Shown: in pieces, positions 40,120-52,779 of the stretch
Layout of the letters: every line of letters starts with the position of its first letter
Numbering within the stretch: position 1 is the stretch's first letter
Source of the DNA: Megaleporinus macrocephalus
Lineage: Eukaryota; Chordata; Actinopteri; Characiformes; Anostomidae
DNA: 64,000 nt
Direction of reading: 5' to 3'
Assembly (NCBI GenBank): GCA_021613375.1
Contig: CM038710.1
Span: forward strand, 25,194,667-25,258,666
Position numbers and translations under genes: made by a program
Notes under the pieces: model-generated
Told to the model about the DNA's origin: nothing
Databases searched by the model: none
The model's input: the letters and a program-made list of their open reading frames with translations, nothing else

Positions 40120-41240
40120 TAAAGTCCGCAGCCCCACAAGCTGAAACATTTCCACTCGCTCCCGAAATGTGGCCCCAGAAATCATTAGAGCTCCATCTCT
40201 TTACGGCCAGAAGAAGACACCAGGTGGACAGCATTGATCTTCCCTTCAAGCTTTCTCAGCGGCTCTCCGCTACGCGTCACCAATTGTCAGCCTTTTTCTC
40301 TTTCCGCCGTTAAAATATGGTCACAAATTTACAAAAGGGACCTGCGCTCCCCTGACCCTGGCAAGGTACCATCACTCAGTGGAAAACATTGTGAAAATAT
40401 CAAAGGGAAGTGCTGCCCGACAGGGGAGAGGTATAAACAGCGTAATGATTTCCCCAGAGTTTCTGCCAAGAGCCGGTGTCACCCGAAAGCAGCATAAATG
40501 GTGACATATCCTCACTTAGGATCGCAGGGAAATCGAACGCTGACATTCTTTTTAGGGCCCAGGCCTCCTCATCAGCCAATTACTGTGGTAACTGGAGAGT
40601 GCGCTTCTCAGAGCGCGGGCAAGAATGCCATGGACCTTCTGAGATTAGACTGTGTACAATGCCAAAACAGCCTGAACTGCACACCTCATGGCGTCCGTGC
40701 CCAAAGGAGCTATTTATAAATGAACTGAAGCTTCTCCGAGCCGAGCTCCAAATCACACATCCTTGTAATAGCACTTTTTTGCAGACTGCCATCAAAATAA
40801 ATACCCCAACTTTCCTTTTTTGTTGATGGGAAGGAATGTGCTTACAAAAAAAAGTAGCACCAATGCATGTTTGAAAAATGCTTCCAGTTAACAAAAAACT
40901 TAAATACTACGAAACGGTGATGACAGGCTTTAGTCAGAGAGGATGGATGGAAGCAGTTAGGCCGGCCATCGCAGCAATGTTTAATCATTAAGATGAAGCG
41001 TTTATGCCAGAGCCATTGTGTTAAATTTATGCATCGCGCCACATTTATCATGAGCAGGACGCAGGATCGCCAGAAAATAATGGCTTGCTTAATAAATCAG
41101 GTGATAGCATGCGGGAAGAGCTTTCCCACCCAAGACAGTTGGGGGCAAAGGCACTGCCAGCAGATGTTCTTGGGTGTGTGGCACCATGTTTCACCTCCTG
41201 CATATTCCCATTACCACAAATCAACCCTAAGCTTTAAAAA
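40120..41240. promoter_or_regulatory. Candidate regulatory block (gene desert)
   Basis: About 1.1 kb of mixed-composition, non-repetitive sequence between AT-rich stretches, with words such as CCAATTACTG, TTTAATCATTAAG and AAATTTATGC. Several frames run open for 60-116 codons on both strands, none with recognisable protein character. Confidence 0.35.
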
Positions 41241-41249
41241 TAAATGATT

Positions 41250-43100
41250 CTAAATAGGGCTGTATGTACAGTTCTGAGGGGAAAAACATTATTTGCCTAT
41301 AAAGGCGCTTAATAATGTTTTAGTCAAGGCCATTAGAGGCAATTCTGAGTCTAGACCAAAACCTGGATACAAGACCTGGAGTCAAGACAGTGATCAGGAG
41401 TGGAATATAAAAATAAAAAGAAATTCATTTGCAGTTTGTTAAACATTTATTGCCATTTTTTATACAAGATATGCTTTGATAAATACTACATCATAATATA
41501 TTTTGTAAAATGTAATATTAAAGAATTTATAGCCTACCATCATTAATACTTACTTTTATATATTATAGTCAAAGTCTGACCAAATTATGGTCTGTGTCCT
41601 TTCTCTTCCATAACACAACCACAACCTACAGACAAGAGAGTATAAACCAAAAAATATCTATTTTATTTACATTAAGGCAAATACCAAATGTACCAATTTA
41701 AAGTGATATAAGTATGTAGTTGAAAATGTTTTATTCTATGTGAAGGTTTTTTGATATTTAAAAAATTATATTTAATAAATATTCAGTTTGGAATGTCAGA
41801 AGTATCACACTCAGCTGATCTTGATGAGAGACGGAGACAAGTACTTACCATGCTCTTTTACTGACCAATACCAACAGTACCAACTGGCAGTAAACGAGCA
41901 TCTTGTCTAACAGCGTGTTGCTGACAGCGTGGCAGTCAGAGACAAAGTCGTAAGTCACTTTTAACATTCTATGCTGGCAAATTCTCATCAGGATTACACA
42001 GTGTGATTTTAACACACACAGTTACAGCCACTTCCCCAATACGGCTGGAACCTGTTCTGCTAACTATAAACTTTAAACTTTCATTTTTTTTTATTTATCA
42101 TTTACAATTGACAATACTCTTCTACTGTGTAGACCACTGCCTATTTTGTGAAGTTAGCAAAGATGCTGTAGCAGCAAGTTTGCTCAGTGTGGGTATGCAG
42201 TTTGTCTGACATTCAACTAATCTCAACCTGCCAAGCAGCTAAAAACAGTTTAGCCTCATATGTGATTCTTGCCTTCACAGTCCAACTGACTTGAGTCAGA
42301 TGTACAGCAGGGATCTAAACTATGAAAAAAAGTACTTTACTTACAGCTGTACAAAAGCCACTCTTCTCCATTGTAACACTACTGGATTTAGGGGTAATAC
42401 AGCTAGCTAGTGCAAGTCATTTAAAACCAGCTAGACTTTAATGACTTTATTGCTTGGTATGTTACTCAGTATGGTGTTAGTATTGGCTGGATTCCAATGG
42501 CTTACTGAATCAGTATAATTAGTGAGTACAATTCGGTCTTGAAACCAAGGCCGGATTCAAGTACTACAATGCTAGCCCGTATCAATGCTAATCCATATCG
42601 TGGCTGCACGTTCCAAATCCTACATGACTGTAGCTTCTCATGCTTGCTATGTTATATCTTGTGAGGCAACCATAGTTCAAGGCTTCAAGAGTACAATACC
42701 TTTAACACTAGTTTAAAATCTAGTTTGCTTTTCTCAAATGCAAATCGAAAAGCTTGTAATTCCCCAAACATAGCTGCCAATTCTTACTCCATCACATGTA
42801 CTTCATCAGTAACACCATTTCTCAAGGTAGTCTCTAGATTTCTGTTGCAAGGTCATATTTGATCCTACAAGACTGTAATGTGTTTTGATTGGAAGTGATA
42901 CTTCAGATATATTTTGGTGATAAACTAATTTCCTGACTGTAAAAAGCTTTGTTTAAACAAGAGATCCATTAATAGAGCTTTTAGTTGAAAAGCTGTATTT
43001 AAATGAGTGAGATACAGTCACAGCAGGGTGGCTGGACTTCAGAGTGGAGCGTTAATAGCATAAAAAGAATAGTGGCACAAATAATTTATTGTATTAACAC
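41250..43100. other. Intergenic, nothing recognised
   Basis: AT-rich sequence without a repeat, RNA gene or exon I can support. Confidence 0.7.
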
Positions 43101-46100
43101 GTTTTTAAAGAGTTAACGTTGACGCCACTGTTTAAAACACAATTTCTCGATCAATGGCCACTATTACCTAGTGGAAGAAGAAGCACAATTGGAAAACTGA
43201 GTCCATCTATTAGGTCTGAAAAGAGACATCTTGGACATGGAATAGGATCTGGCTCTGGGGCGCCAAACATGGAAAAGTTTCACCTGGAGCAGATTAGAAC
43301 GGATTGCTGTGTCGGAACCCATTTTCCAGACAGTGGGATCTGATGCTATGTAACCCCCCCACCCCCAAAATGCATCTCCACGACAGTAGTTCCAACAGTT
43401 TTACAGTGGGGCCAAGCCTTCCCCCGTATTTGTCTCACTAATGCGTCTCCTCCACACTCGGATGCTGTGCAGGGAAGGGCTCGGTTGGAGCCCCCTTTCC
43501 CATTCCCTCTGAAACTAATTAGCGCTGAAGGCTGGAGCTGGGGGAGACTAGTGACGGCGAGACATGGAAGGGTTGGGTGGTGGTGGTGTTGGTTGGGAGG
43601 GGTTGCTCTTTCTCTTATTGCTGCAAAGACCACTCAGCCTTGAAACAATGGATCTTGAGCAGCAGCTTACTTGATCCCAGCATCAAGGCCTCGTTATTGC
43701 CACATAACCGTATGATGATTTCCATTCAGCCACTTTTACCTCCGTCTGTCTGCCCTTTGCAAGGGTCATTGTTCCTACTCTTCAGCGGTGTTATCGGTGG
43801 TGTTATCGTCCCGGAGCCTGGTAACCATGCTCTAGATGCCTTTGCGTATTCTGCAGCACAGGAGACGCTTCAAAATTCACTGTGACATAAATGGCCTGCC
43901 ACCGGATAACAAACTATTTTGCGGCTCCCAATATTCAAATGCAATTGAACGCGCTCCTTCATTGTGTCTCTCTTTGTTTTGAGGGATGGTCAGGGGAGGC
44001 GGTCAGGATGGACAGCTTTGCTCTCCATGCCCTGGCCAGGGCCTGCCCCCCACTCGCCTGCAGGGGCCGGATCAATAGCAGCTGAATGCCATCTGCTTGG
44101 GGCAGCAGAACGCCACCAGTCCGCGCCATGCATCTTCCCCTATTGAAAGGTTATTTTTATGCGAGTAAACAATTCATCCTCTGGCCTCCACGCTTTTTGC
44201 TCATTTACCCCACCGCCCGATCGATGCGATATGCAAAGCAGGGCGAAGAAAAAAAAATTGAATCCTAAGAGTGAACCTGATGCCCAGGTGACAGCTAATC
44301 GATTAGCCTCCCCACTAAACTCTGACACGCGGCCGGAGTGTTTTATAGCCGCACATACAAATCTCCTTCCTTCAGAGCAAAATTTGAATCCTTCACTTTT
44401 TCCCAACACCCGCTTGGACTCTTTTAAGCACTCTGATAAGTACATAAGGCGGCCAAAGCGAAGAGAACCTTTTTGTTGCGTCCAATTACTGACGATCCAG
44501 ATCCCCCGTGCACTCATTTCCGTACTGTTTGCTTCCAAAAACTGGGCATGCATGCAACCCTCAGCTCATGATGCCCAGATTGCATCATGGTGTGCGTAAG
44601 GTATCCTGATGAGATGGTGCGTGGGGCATCATTGCTCGCCTGACCCCTCAGCAGCAGCATCCAGGGAGAGTCGGATCTTTCCACGGCATGCTCCGCTGGC
44701 CACACCGAACCTGTTACAGCTCCAGGGGGATTGTTTGGCTCTTATTAGATTTTCTGCAGCACGGCTATTAGTGATAAATGTACTGCCGCATTCACTGTCA
44801 AGTTAATCAATGCTGCCAAAGTTTTGTTGACCTAACAGCAATCTATAAAGCAGAGGCTGCTTCGCCCACCCCCCACCCCACCCACCACTTCCACCACCAC
44901 CCCACTTTTCCATGACAACTCTGTCTACCATGGGGGCTCTTTGGAAGTCTGATTCTCCTTCAAAAAGGGGGGAGGGAGAGGGGGGGGTTTGCTTGTGCGC
45001 GCCAGAGCAGTGTCCACAAATTGAAATACTGTCTTTAAAAGCAGGGCAATTGCTGTGACGCCTGGCCTGTCAAAAGAAATTGTTTAAAAACCAGAGTCAC
45101 TCAAATAGATCCAGTTTGATGGTTAAAACACTGGCAAATCGATAACTTCACAGATGATAGAACGTTGTCAAGTTAGGAAGGAAAAAAAGTGCAATTTTCT
45201 TGACAACAAACCCCTTATTTTCAACAGCTGTAGCTGTAAAAAGATGAAAGGAGGGAGATCGAAAGATAGGAGGGATGGGGCCGGGGAAAAGAAATAAGAC
45301 CTAGCTTTCAAATGTATGGCACTGTCATCAAGCAACCGCTGTGCAGTCCTCTAAAACAAATGACTACCACACACTTTCAAACGCAATTATGGCCTTATGA
45401 AATATGAATTTCCATCGATTTCTCTTCCTCTCCTTCGCGTGGTCATCCAGCTCTGTGTATGAAATACTCACAGTATAAATTATGAAACTGACTGCTGACA
45501 TCATTTGGGCTTTGAACCCCCAACCCCCCCGGCCTTTTTTTTTGTTTATTCCTCTCTTTGTTGCTTTTGTTATTACTTACTTATTACGTAGTTAGCTTTT
45601 GGTGGTTTTATTGGTTATTTGTTTATTAATTTATTAACAGGAATGAATATCATCTCCCAATCACAGACAACTCATTGCGTCTCGCTGGCAGGGAGGCCCC
45701 GTGCACTCTGTCCGAGTCAGTGAGGCTCTGGTTGATGAGGGCGCACAGAGGCACAATTACTGGAGCAGGAGAGAAGCACTGTAACCTGGCTGGAGAATAC
45801 TGATTAACCTTTTTCACGCCGCTGACAAATGAATTGCATCAACAGCGCACGACAGCATTTATCAACGCCTGTCCACACTTAGGGTCCCCCCCTCGTCTGG
45901 CCAAAGAAAAATAACAAGCTTCTGCTAATAAAGCAAAGCTGCATGCCACAGCACATTACACTGTCACACCCTTTGCAATCCGGCATCAATCTTCTTAGAG
46001 ATCGTACCGACAAAAATAAGAAGAATCTGTGTTTGGTGACGGAGAGTGTTTATTTGATAGGTGTTGAAGGTTTACACAGAAAAAAACATTCAAAAATGCC
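43100..46100. promoter_or_regulatory. Largest candidate regulatory block of the desert
   Basis: About 3 kb of high-complexity sequence with GC content above its surroundings and many short words typical of conserved non-coding elements (AAACTAATTAGCGCTG, CTAATCGATTAGCC, CAATTGCTGTGACG, GCTAATAAAGCAAAG). It includes C-rich (about 44868-44912) and G-rich (44967-44987) tracts. No exon fits. Conservation is not shown here. Confidence 0.4.
44967..44987 (+). other. G-quadruplex-capable tract
   Basis: Six G, A, three G, AGA, eight G: four runs of three G are possible with loops of 4, 3 and 2 bases. About 60 bp downstream of a C-rich tract on the same strand. Confidence 0.6.
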
Positions 46101-46249
46101 ATTGGTGGTGTAGCTGATTGGTCTTGCTTGTCGAAGTGTTTTGCCTGGCTGTACCTCCGGCATGTCTTCCGTGTGTTTTAACCTGACACATTCAGTAATA
46201 AACCTGCTATATAATGTGTTTATGTGTTCGCCTATACAATATGAGGAAA

Positions 46250-46620
46250 CAAGTGTTAAGACACTTTTGCTTTAATATAATATAAATTAATACGCAAAAG
46301 TTTAAACATGTTTTGTTGATTTTCTTGAATATAAATTTGTTTAAAAATCTTCTGCAATTAAATATAATTTTTTTTGTTTCATTGCACAGTTTCTATTTGT
46401 TTTTTTTTTCAGTTTCATGAATACAACATAAAATATAAAACTAAGTTTTTGTTGTTTTTTTCTAGAATGTTTAGTTCAGCAAATAAACAGCAACTGTGCA
46501 TGAAGACATGCAGAGCCCTGTTTCTATAGAGGGAGGTGTTCACTTATTTTTACTTGGAAAATGTACAAAACATAAAACCAGGTGTGCCCAAACTTTTGAA
46601 TAGAAGCTTACATATATTCA
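46250..46620. repeat. Possible DNA-transposon remnant
   Basis: Ends with GGTGTGCCCAAACTTTTGAA, a motif I recall at the ends of many fish Tc1/mariner-type elements. Flanking TIRs are not clear. Confidence 0.35.
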
Positions 46621-47340
46621 CTTTAAATTTACACACATAATATCTTTTGACATTGTACCCAAGGTGTGTAATACATGCGATCCTGGGGGGTCCCAGAGGC
46701 CCTTATTCATCTCCTTGAAAATCTCAAAATCAAAATTCTGGTGGGGGAGGGGTGATGACATAATGTGATTAAGTCATATGATGTTTGTTAAATAGATGGT
46801 CAAACACAAATTCAGAGAAAGATCATTGTTTAGCTGCTTCACCCATGAGCTTCTGTCTTTGGTATTCTTAATTAAATATGCAGCACTGGTCTGACTGGTC
46901 TGTGCTGTAGTATATTGGTTCACCCAATTGATCCTTCATAGCCTAGCAACTGGAACTATGCCTCAGATGCCTCTGAAATGCTTTACAATATGCTTTAACA
47001 TACTGTATTTATAAATCTGAAGTCTTGCTGAATCTCCCAAGAGTTTGGTGAAAAAAGTGACCTGAAGTCATTTCACATACCAAAGACAAAACAGGATAAG
47101 ATGTTGGTTGTTGAAAACCACATGACCAAAATGTAAACAAGCATTTCCAAAAGCAGAATTCTTAAACCAAACATTTTGCTGCCATTTTGCCAGCATCAGC
47201 CCCGCTATGGCAAGTAAGTTGGCAGGCAGCCAACACTGAGCATTTAGCAGCATTGTGGTTAAATGTTGGCCTATCACTGTTACAAGGGCTACATTGATGG
47301 ACTCACAATTTGAAATATACATAGTCAGGACGCAGTGCCA
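46620..47340. other. Intergenic, nothing recognised
   Basis: AT-rich sequence between two transposon remnants. Confidence 0.65.
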
Positions 47341-47680
47341 GAACCCTCACTTTTTTAGAAACCATTCTCAAGTTTCTTAGGTTGTATACTTGGGGTTACT
47401 GTCTTGTTGAAATGTCTACCCCAGCTTTCTCAGCTGATGAGATTAAATTCTCCTCTAAAATGTCTTGGCATATTCTTCAATTGATGTTTCCTTCAAAGGG
47501 GTGTAACGCTCCACTACCGTTTGCAGAGAATCAGGCCCATATCAAGAGTTGTTTAAATGCTTGTGTGCAAATTTGAAAATCTCTTTTTTAGCAGTGGTTC
47601 TGGAGAGTGTAGGAAAAGAGATGATTCAGTGCTTATTGCGTATCTGTTGTTTTTTTGCTTTCAGGTCATCCTTCTATTTT
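47340..47680 (-). pseudogene. Decayed Tc1-like transposase fragment
   Basis: Reverse-strand translation contains FQQDSNPKYTT (about 47384-47416), matching the QQDNDPKHT-type motif around the second catalytic Asp of Tc1 transposases, and upstream a degraded ILEENLISSAEKAG-like segment. Frameshifts and stops break the frame. Confidence 0.6.
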
Positions 47681-47925
47681 TGGGTGACTGCTGGTTTTTC
47701 TCTGACCTTCCTTATCATTATTGTAAAGAGAGTGGGTTGTGCAACTGTCCAGAAACAATAAGATGGGGTTACATGAACTTCTCACTTGAAAATTATCAAA
47801 CCAAAATCTATAAATTGACCAAAGTTTTATTATGAACAGACCAACAGAAATATTCCAAAATTAATTGTGGAAAAAAAAGTAATCTTCTTAAATTACTTTC
47901 CAATAAAAGTTAAGGAATTTACATA

Positions 47926-48179
47926 TATACATATCGTCGCTGTCCAATGAAAAACAAGTATCTCCAAAATTGCAACTTTACAGGAGAGACAAGAAACATA
48001 CTTTACTTTTAATGCAAGTTAATGGAACCAAAATTTTTCTTTTGGAGCATTTCTATTGGTCCATTCATTATGAAATTTTCACACAATGTAAACGACCATT
48101 GGCATGTTCAAATGATGTAGAAAACTCAAAATCGACAAAAAATCTACATGTTTTTCATTGGACAGCGACAATATACATA
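47926..48179. mobile_element. MITE with about 28-bp inverted repeats and TATACATA target duplication
   Basis: The element proper is about 47934-48171. The left end begins TCGTCGCTGTCCAATGAAAA; the right end reads its near-perfect inverse (TTTTCATTGGACAGCGACAA). TATACATA flanks both sides (47926-47933 and 48172-48179), though the local TA-rich sequence makes the exact edge ambiguous by a base. About 238 bp, no coding capacity. Eight-base duplications suggest hAT-like mobilisation, but the terminal bases are not the usual hAT CA-G pattern. Confidence 0.75.
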
Positions 48180-48699
48180 TATATTAAACATACTTATAAG
48201 TATATCCTGTTTTGTTAGCACTCCTGGGCAAACAAATGGGCCAAACCCAAAATGGCATAACGTCGTTAATGGTCTTAACAACAAATCATTAGATAAACAG
48301 ATAAAGTGATACAGTATGGGACGTTTTTCTCTTTCGTTTGTTTAAATAAGGAAGTTAACTTAATAAACTTACAGAGAGACTTTATAAGAGCCAGAACTGT
48401 TCCACTCCGCACTGATGGCTTCAACCAGTTGAGAAATATTTTATGTTTAACAGTAAAAGCCATTATACTTTGGGTGTGGCCAATTTTTGTTGGATATATG
48501 CATTGAAAGTACATAAGAAAATCAAAAAGCGTTGAAACTTGTTTCCCGTCACTGTACATGGAAGCGATAACATTGTCAAAAATGTAGCTGTGTTTATGAA
48601 CTATTCAATTAATTTATTTCAACTTATTAATTATTCTGTGAAATAAAGACTTCCTAAATATAGTAAGCTTACTGTTTCCAGACAAGCCTTTACACTATA

Positions 48700-49760
48700 T
48701 GTGTCTTGTTAAGCTGTGAATATTCGGACTATGGCACCGGTATCACTGACCCGTCCCAAGGCTGTCCTTTGTTCACGAAAGGTCACTTATCTGACATGTT
48801 ACAGTGTCATTTGCATTTAAGCGTGCATTTTATTGACCCTTACTTTCAAGCTCCTGACTGCTTGCCATTATTGTGTTTCCCGGCGTGATGTGTTCACTCA
48901 GCACATGCTACGATGGTCAATTAACAAAGCTCTCTAATTGCGCCTCCTTTCAGCAGGGCCTTCACTAATGTGCTTGCTCTACAATTAAGAACAATAGGCA
49001 GGCTGTTTAATTTTGCCCCCTTTAATGAGGATTTAGAGACACCAAATGATGATACAACTTGTAAACTAACAGTGCTCCGCACCCTCATCAATCCTCTTTT
49101 ATGTACTGCGTTTGTTTTTCTCGTGTACTCGGGCCGTTCCAGAGGTAAATGGGCAAATGTGCTAACAAGAACAAAGCTCGGCGCCGTGTGCTTGTCTACA
49201 AGCGTTTCAGGAAAATAAAACGAATCAAGAGCAAGAGGGAATTATTTTTCTTTATTAAGTGACCCGTGTCCTGGGGGACGCCAAACAAAGCAAACAATTA
49301 ATCTTTTCCTATTGGTTCTGCGGCAAGACGTTGCTCCAGCCAGGGTGAAGGTGGTCTCTCTACCTGTAGCAGGCAGGAGTGGAATAATTAGGCCTGTACA
49401 GGGGAATAAATGGACTCCTGTGAGAGCCTCAGCCCTGCTGAGCTTTCTCCATCTGACAGTCCAGTTACAACCCCCCCGCTACACCCCACCCAACCACCTA
49501 TGGAACCATTAGTAATAACCAAAAAAAAAAAGAAAAAGAAAAAGAGAAGAAAGAGAGAGCAAAGGCATAATTAACCAGATTCAGTGTATTAATTGTGGGG
49601 AAGCCATTAAAAAATAGCCAGAGAAAGTACATTAATTGCTATTCCTAACAAAGTGTTTAATCAAATTAAGCCAGGCTGCGCTGTTCACAGTTGGCTAAGC
49701 AAGAAAAGCCTTTCCTAGCTAAAAAAAGAAAAAACATATCAATAGGTGCTGGGGGCTTGT
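48700..49760. promoter_or_regulatory. Candidate regulatory block rich in TAAT and SOX-like words
   Basis: About 1.1 kb of non-repetitive sequence with many homeodomain-type cores (GGTCAATTAACAAAGC, CTCTAATTGCGC, GGCATAATTAACCAG, GTATTAATTGTGG, CATTAATTGCTATTCC) and AACAAT/ACAATA words. A purine-only tract (about 49520-49560) interrupts it. Strongly resembles vertebrate developmental enhancers in style; this is inference. Confidence 0.42.
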
Positions 49761-49769
49761 CTATAGACA

Positions 49770-51090
49770 AATTGTTACATTAGAGTTTCTTTTGTAGGCC
49801 TACAGTTTAAACAACTAAACAATAAACTACAAGCAAGTTCTTCTAGTGCAGGATCCTTCCGAAAGGGTTCATGATGCTGTAGGGGTGGGGAAAAATCTTG
49901 CTATTCATAGTATTTTTATGCATAATATATTTTTTGTTTGGTATAATTTATCAACTCTCAGAAAAACTAAATACTTTATGACTTGTGAAAGTACTGTTTT
50001 GTAACATTATTACTTACACATATAATATTATAGCTTTTTGGGAAAACTTGTTTGTGCAGTAGCAGTAATTAGGAACTTGTTGGTCATGCTGTAGGCTCTA
50101 AGACCACTAAACAGAAATTAGACTTCAAGTCAAATGAATGTAGTTGTATATAATAAAATATATTATTCTTTATATACTTGTGTTCACCATGTCCACCACA
50201 TTAAAAACAGCTGTATTAATGCAAAACAAAATGTAAACTATAATCTAAATGCATTACTCTTTAGAACTAGTTAGATAGGAAACCAGATTAAGTTTTAACA
50301 CAGAAAACATGGTGGATATGTGCATAAATATATATATTTATATATGGTGTCATATAAAAAAAACATTAAAAGCAGCATGTGCATAAGTTCTGATACACTT
50401 TATATGTTATTGAGTTGAAACGACTCCAAAATGAACTAAAATTATCAACAGAATGTGAAGAAATAACAGTTTTGATGGTACCTCAAAGACGTCTATATCC
50501 GCTATTATCACGCTAACCAGCTGACCACAGCCCAACCCGTCCTGTCTGTAATACCATTTTGTACCTTAACAGGCGATAGTGAGTTACTGTAGCAATAAAA
50601 TACTTTTAAAGAAAAATAGTGGAGAGACGTTGCAATAATTTTTCAAACTTGTAAGTAAAGGGGGAGAGGAGCGAAGAGGCAGGAGGAGGAGTTGTGTGGA
50701 GTTTGTATTTAACACATAGCCTCATCTATATTGTTTTACATAAATTTGCATTGTTTGTTTATCATATTGCAGTTGTCGGAAAGAACCCTGAGATCTCCTT
50801 TTTCTCTGCTTTATACTGTTTTTTAATCAAAACGATGTGATTCCATTAACTTTCATTCAAATTTGAGAGCATTTTTTCATCCTCCGGTAAAGTTACCATA
50901 GTAGTTTATGTGGGGAGCTTCCATTATACATATATTTAATGTTGTAATGTTAAACTACTAATATCCAAAGTTTCACAACAAGCATTTGGGCCTTCAAGTA
51001 TGTAATATTGTATGATTGTATGTTGTTTATAAACATTTTTTTACGTTGCAAAAAAATACCACTTTTGAATCTCCACCTTTAAGCATTATT
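49770..51090. other. Intergenic, AT-rich, with dispersed repeat copy C
   Basis: Apart from copy C (50470-50720) no gene, RNA or element was recognised. Confidence 0.7.
50470..50720 (-). repeat. Dispersed repeat copy C (inverted)
   Basis: Reverse complement reads ACTCACTATCGCCTGTTAAG, then a TGGTATTACAGACAGGAC block and CAGCTGGTTAGC, closely matching copy A; preceded by an AACTCCTCCTCC block. Shorter than copy A, which has extra internal sequence. Confidence 0.6.
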
Positions 51091-51239
51091 CATACAGTGT
51101 CTGCTTTTACTCCATTACAGACCGTCAAACTCACGTCCTGGTGACCCCCTGCCTCGCACACTTCCAACTATCTCCTAACACCTAAAGTCTTAACTTTAGA
51201 GAGGTAGTAGAACATCAACAAGTCCCACTATTGCTTCAC

Positions 51240-51310
51240 ATCTGAGAAAATCCACAGGTGTTTCTGTCTAAAACAAAGATGTGTCAGTGAAAAACAATGT
51301 TTTCTAAAAG
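51240..51310 (+). repeat. Short fragment of the 24.5-kb Tc1-like element
   Basis: TCTGAGAAAATCCACAGGTG followed by T-TCTGTC closely matches 24497-24525. About 70 bp can be aligned by eye. Confidence 0.4.
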
Positions 51311-51599
51311 CTTAACAGCTTTAGGAAAGTCAGTATACCAGCTAACTTAAAAATGCTTTTCCACCTACTTTCCAGCCTGAGAAGCTTTTCGAAGAGAAAT
51401 TCCAAAGATTTACTTCCTGAGTATAAATCAAAGGAGCATGTGAAGCTCTATCAGCATAAACAAATACAGTGTAAGCAACATAAGAACCATTTTGTATTCT
51501 ACTGGTAGTTTTGTGCAAAAAAAAAATAAACAAATAAAAGCGCACCCACGTTCTCCCTTTCAAGCAGCATCGGAGGAGGTCCGGGGCAACTAGTTTCAC

Positions 51600-52250
51600 A
51601 GTCCACTGACAAATAACAGCACGGCCTATGTTGTCCTACATTCCTGGGCGAGCTTCCCTAAAAACCTGTGGACTCCAGAGAGAGAGAGAGAAAGGAAGAG
51701 AGAGAGAGAGAGAGAGAGGAAGAGGGAGAGAGAGGAGAGCTGGGGCGAGCAGGGGTCTGATAGAAACAGTGATGGATTCCAGTTATTAGCTGATCAAAAA
51801 GATGGATGGCGCTCTGCTCTACCCAATCAACATCATCATCTAGATCTATTTAAAGATAGTGCTTGTGCTAATCAACTTATTTAAGCTGCTGATAATATCA
51901 CAGGCCAGAATAATCTGCTATACTGGGCCTTAACGCCCCTCACCACCACACCAACACCCCCCTCACAGCCCCCTGCAACTCACTGATCGATAAAATCGCT
52001 TGGGCCAGTGCAAACGGAGGTAAGTAATGACTATCCTGGTCATTAATATTATTTAACACTCCTCACACCGGACTTAATGAAGAAGAAAAACTGTGTGCTC
52101 CGTGCTCCCCTCCCAACCTGCATCGGCCCATTATAAAACATACTGCAACTCAGACTCAGAAGGGTGGAGCTGAGGACATGGACGCGAAGATAATGGCAAT
52201 GTCCTGCATAACCTGCAGTGAGACTACGCAGCAGATAATTACACCTTATT
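51600..52250. promoter_or_regulatory. Candidate regulatory block with a strong donor-like site
   Basis: Mixed-composition block containing a GA-rich tract (about 51679-51738), clustered cores (GTGCTAATCAAC, GGTCATTAATATTA, CAGATAATTACACC) and a perfect 5' splice consensus AGGTAAGT near 52018. No open frame of note precedes the donor. Confidence 0.35.
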
Positions 52251-52486
52251 ATATCTTAGCATGTCTGTTTGTTTTGGTTTGCACACTGTTTTTGTAAAAA
52301 CATGCAGAAAAGCTTGCAATAGCTGTAATTATGAACTTGTTGGTCACGTTGTAAGCTCCAAGTCAAGCGGAAATCAAAACTTTATTTTTTATCTTGTTCG
52401 TTTATGCCTCAGCATGTTTAATAAGATCTCATCGTTTAAACAATGAAACTTTGTTTTCTTTTCATATTCCTTCAAAATATATTGCC

Positions 52487-52487
<1 letters not shown>

Positions 52488-52562
<75 letters not shown>
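52488..52562. repeat. (TA)n microsatellite
   Basis: About 74 bp of pure TA. Confidence 0.97.
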
Positions 52563-52564
<2 letters not shown>

Positions 52565-52599
52565 GGCTAATGATTTTTGTCCACTTCTCAGACATGCAA

Positions 52600-52775
52600 T
52601 GCTATGGCGTTCCTGAGTGGCTGCTATGGTCTATGCTAGGGTTTTGCTAGGTGGTTCCTATGGTATTCCAGGGGGTTACTTGGGTGTTGCTAGATGGTTG
52701 TTACGGTATTCCAGGGGTTCCTAGAGTGTTGCTAGATGGTTGCTTTGGTATTCCAGGTGGTTGCTAGGGCATTCA
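52600..52775 (+). repeat. Minisatellite, about 42-43-bp unit
   Basis: Three clear units anchored by GGTATTCCA at 52662, 52705 and 52747 (spacing 43 and 42), each with GTTGCTAG and TGGTTG blocks. I recall closely similar tandem repeats from many fish genomes. Confidence 0.85.
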
Positions 52776-52779
52776 AATG

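Noticed and set aside
40234..40894. Several 73-116-codon frames on both strands
   Set aside because: No recognisable motif and no consistent splice sites; treated as a candidate non-coding element.
44140..44599. Overlapping 137- and 146-codon frames on opposite strands
   Set aside because: Both strands open in the same mixed-composition block without protein-like features; stop-poor sequence rather than a gene.
52389..52595. Tyr-Ile repeat frame
   Set aside because: Translation of the TA microsatellite.
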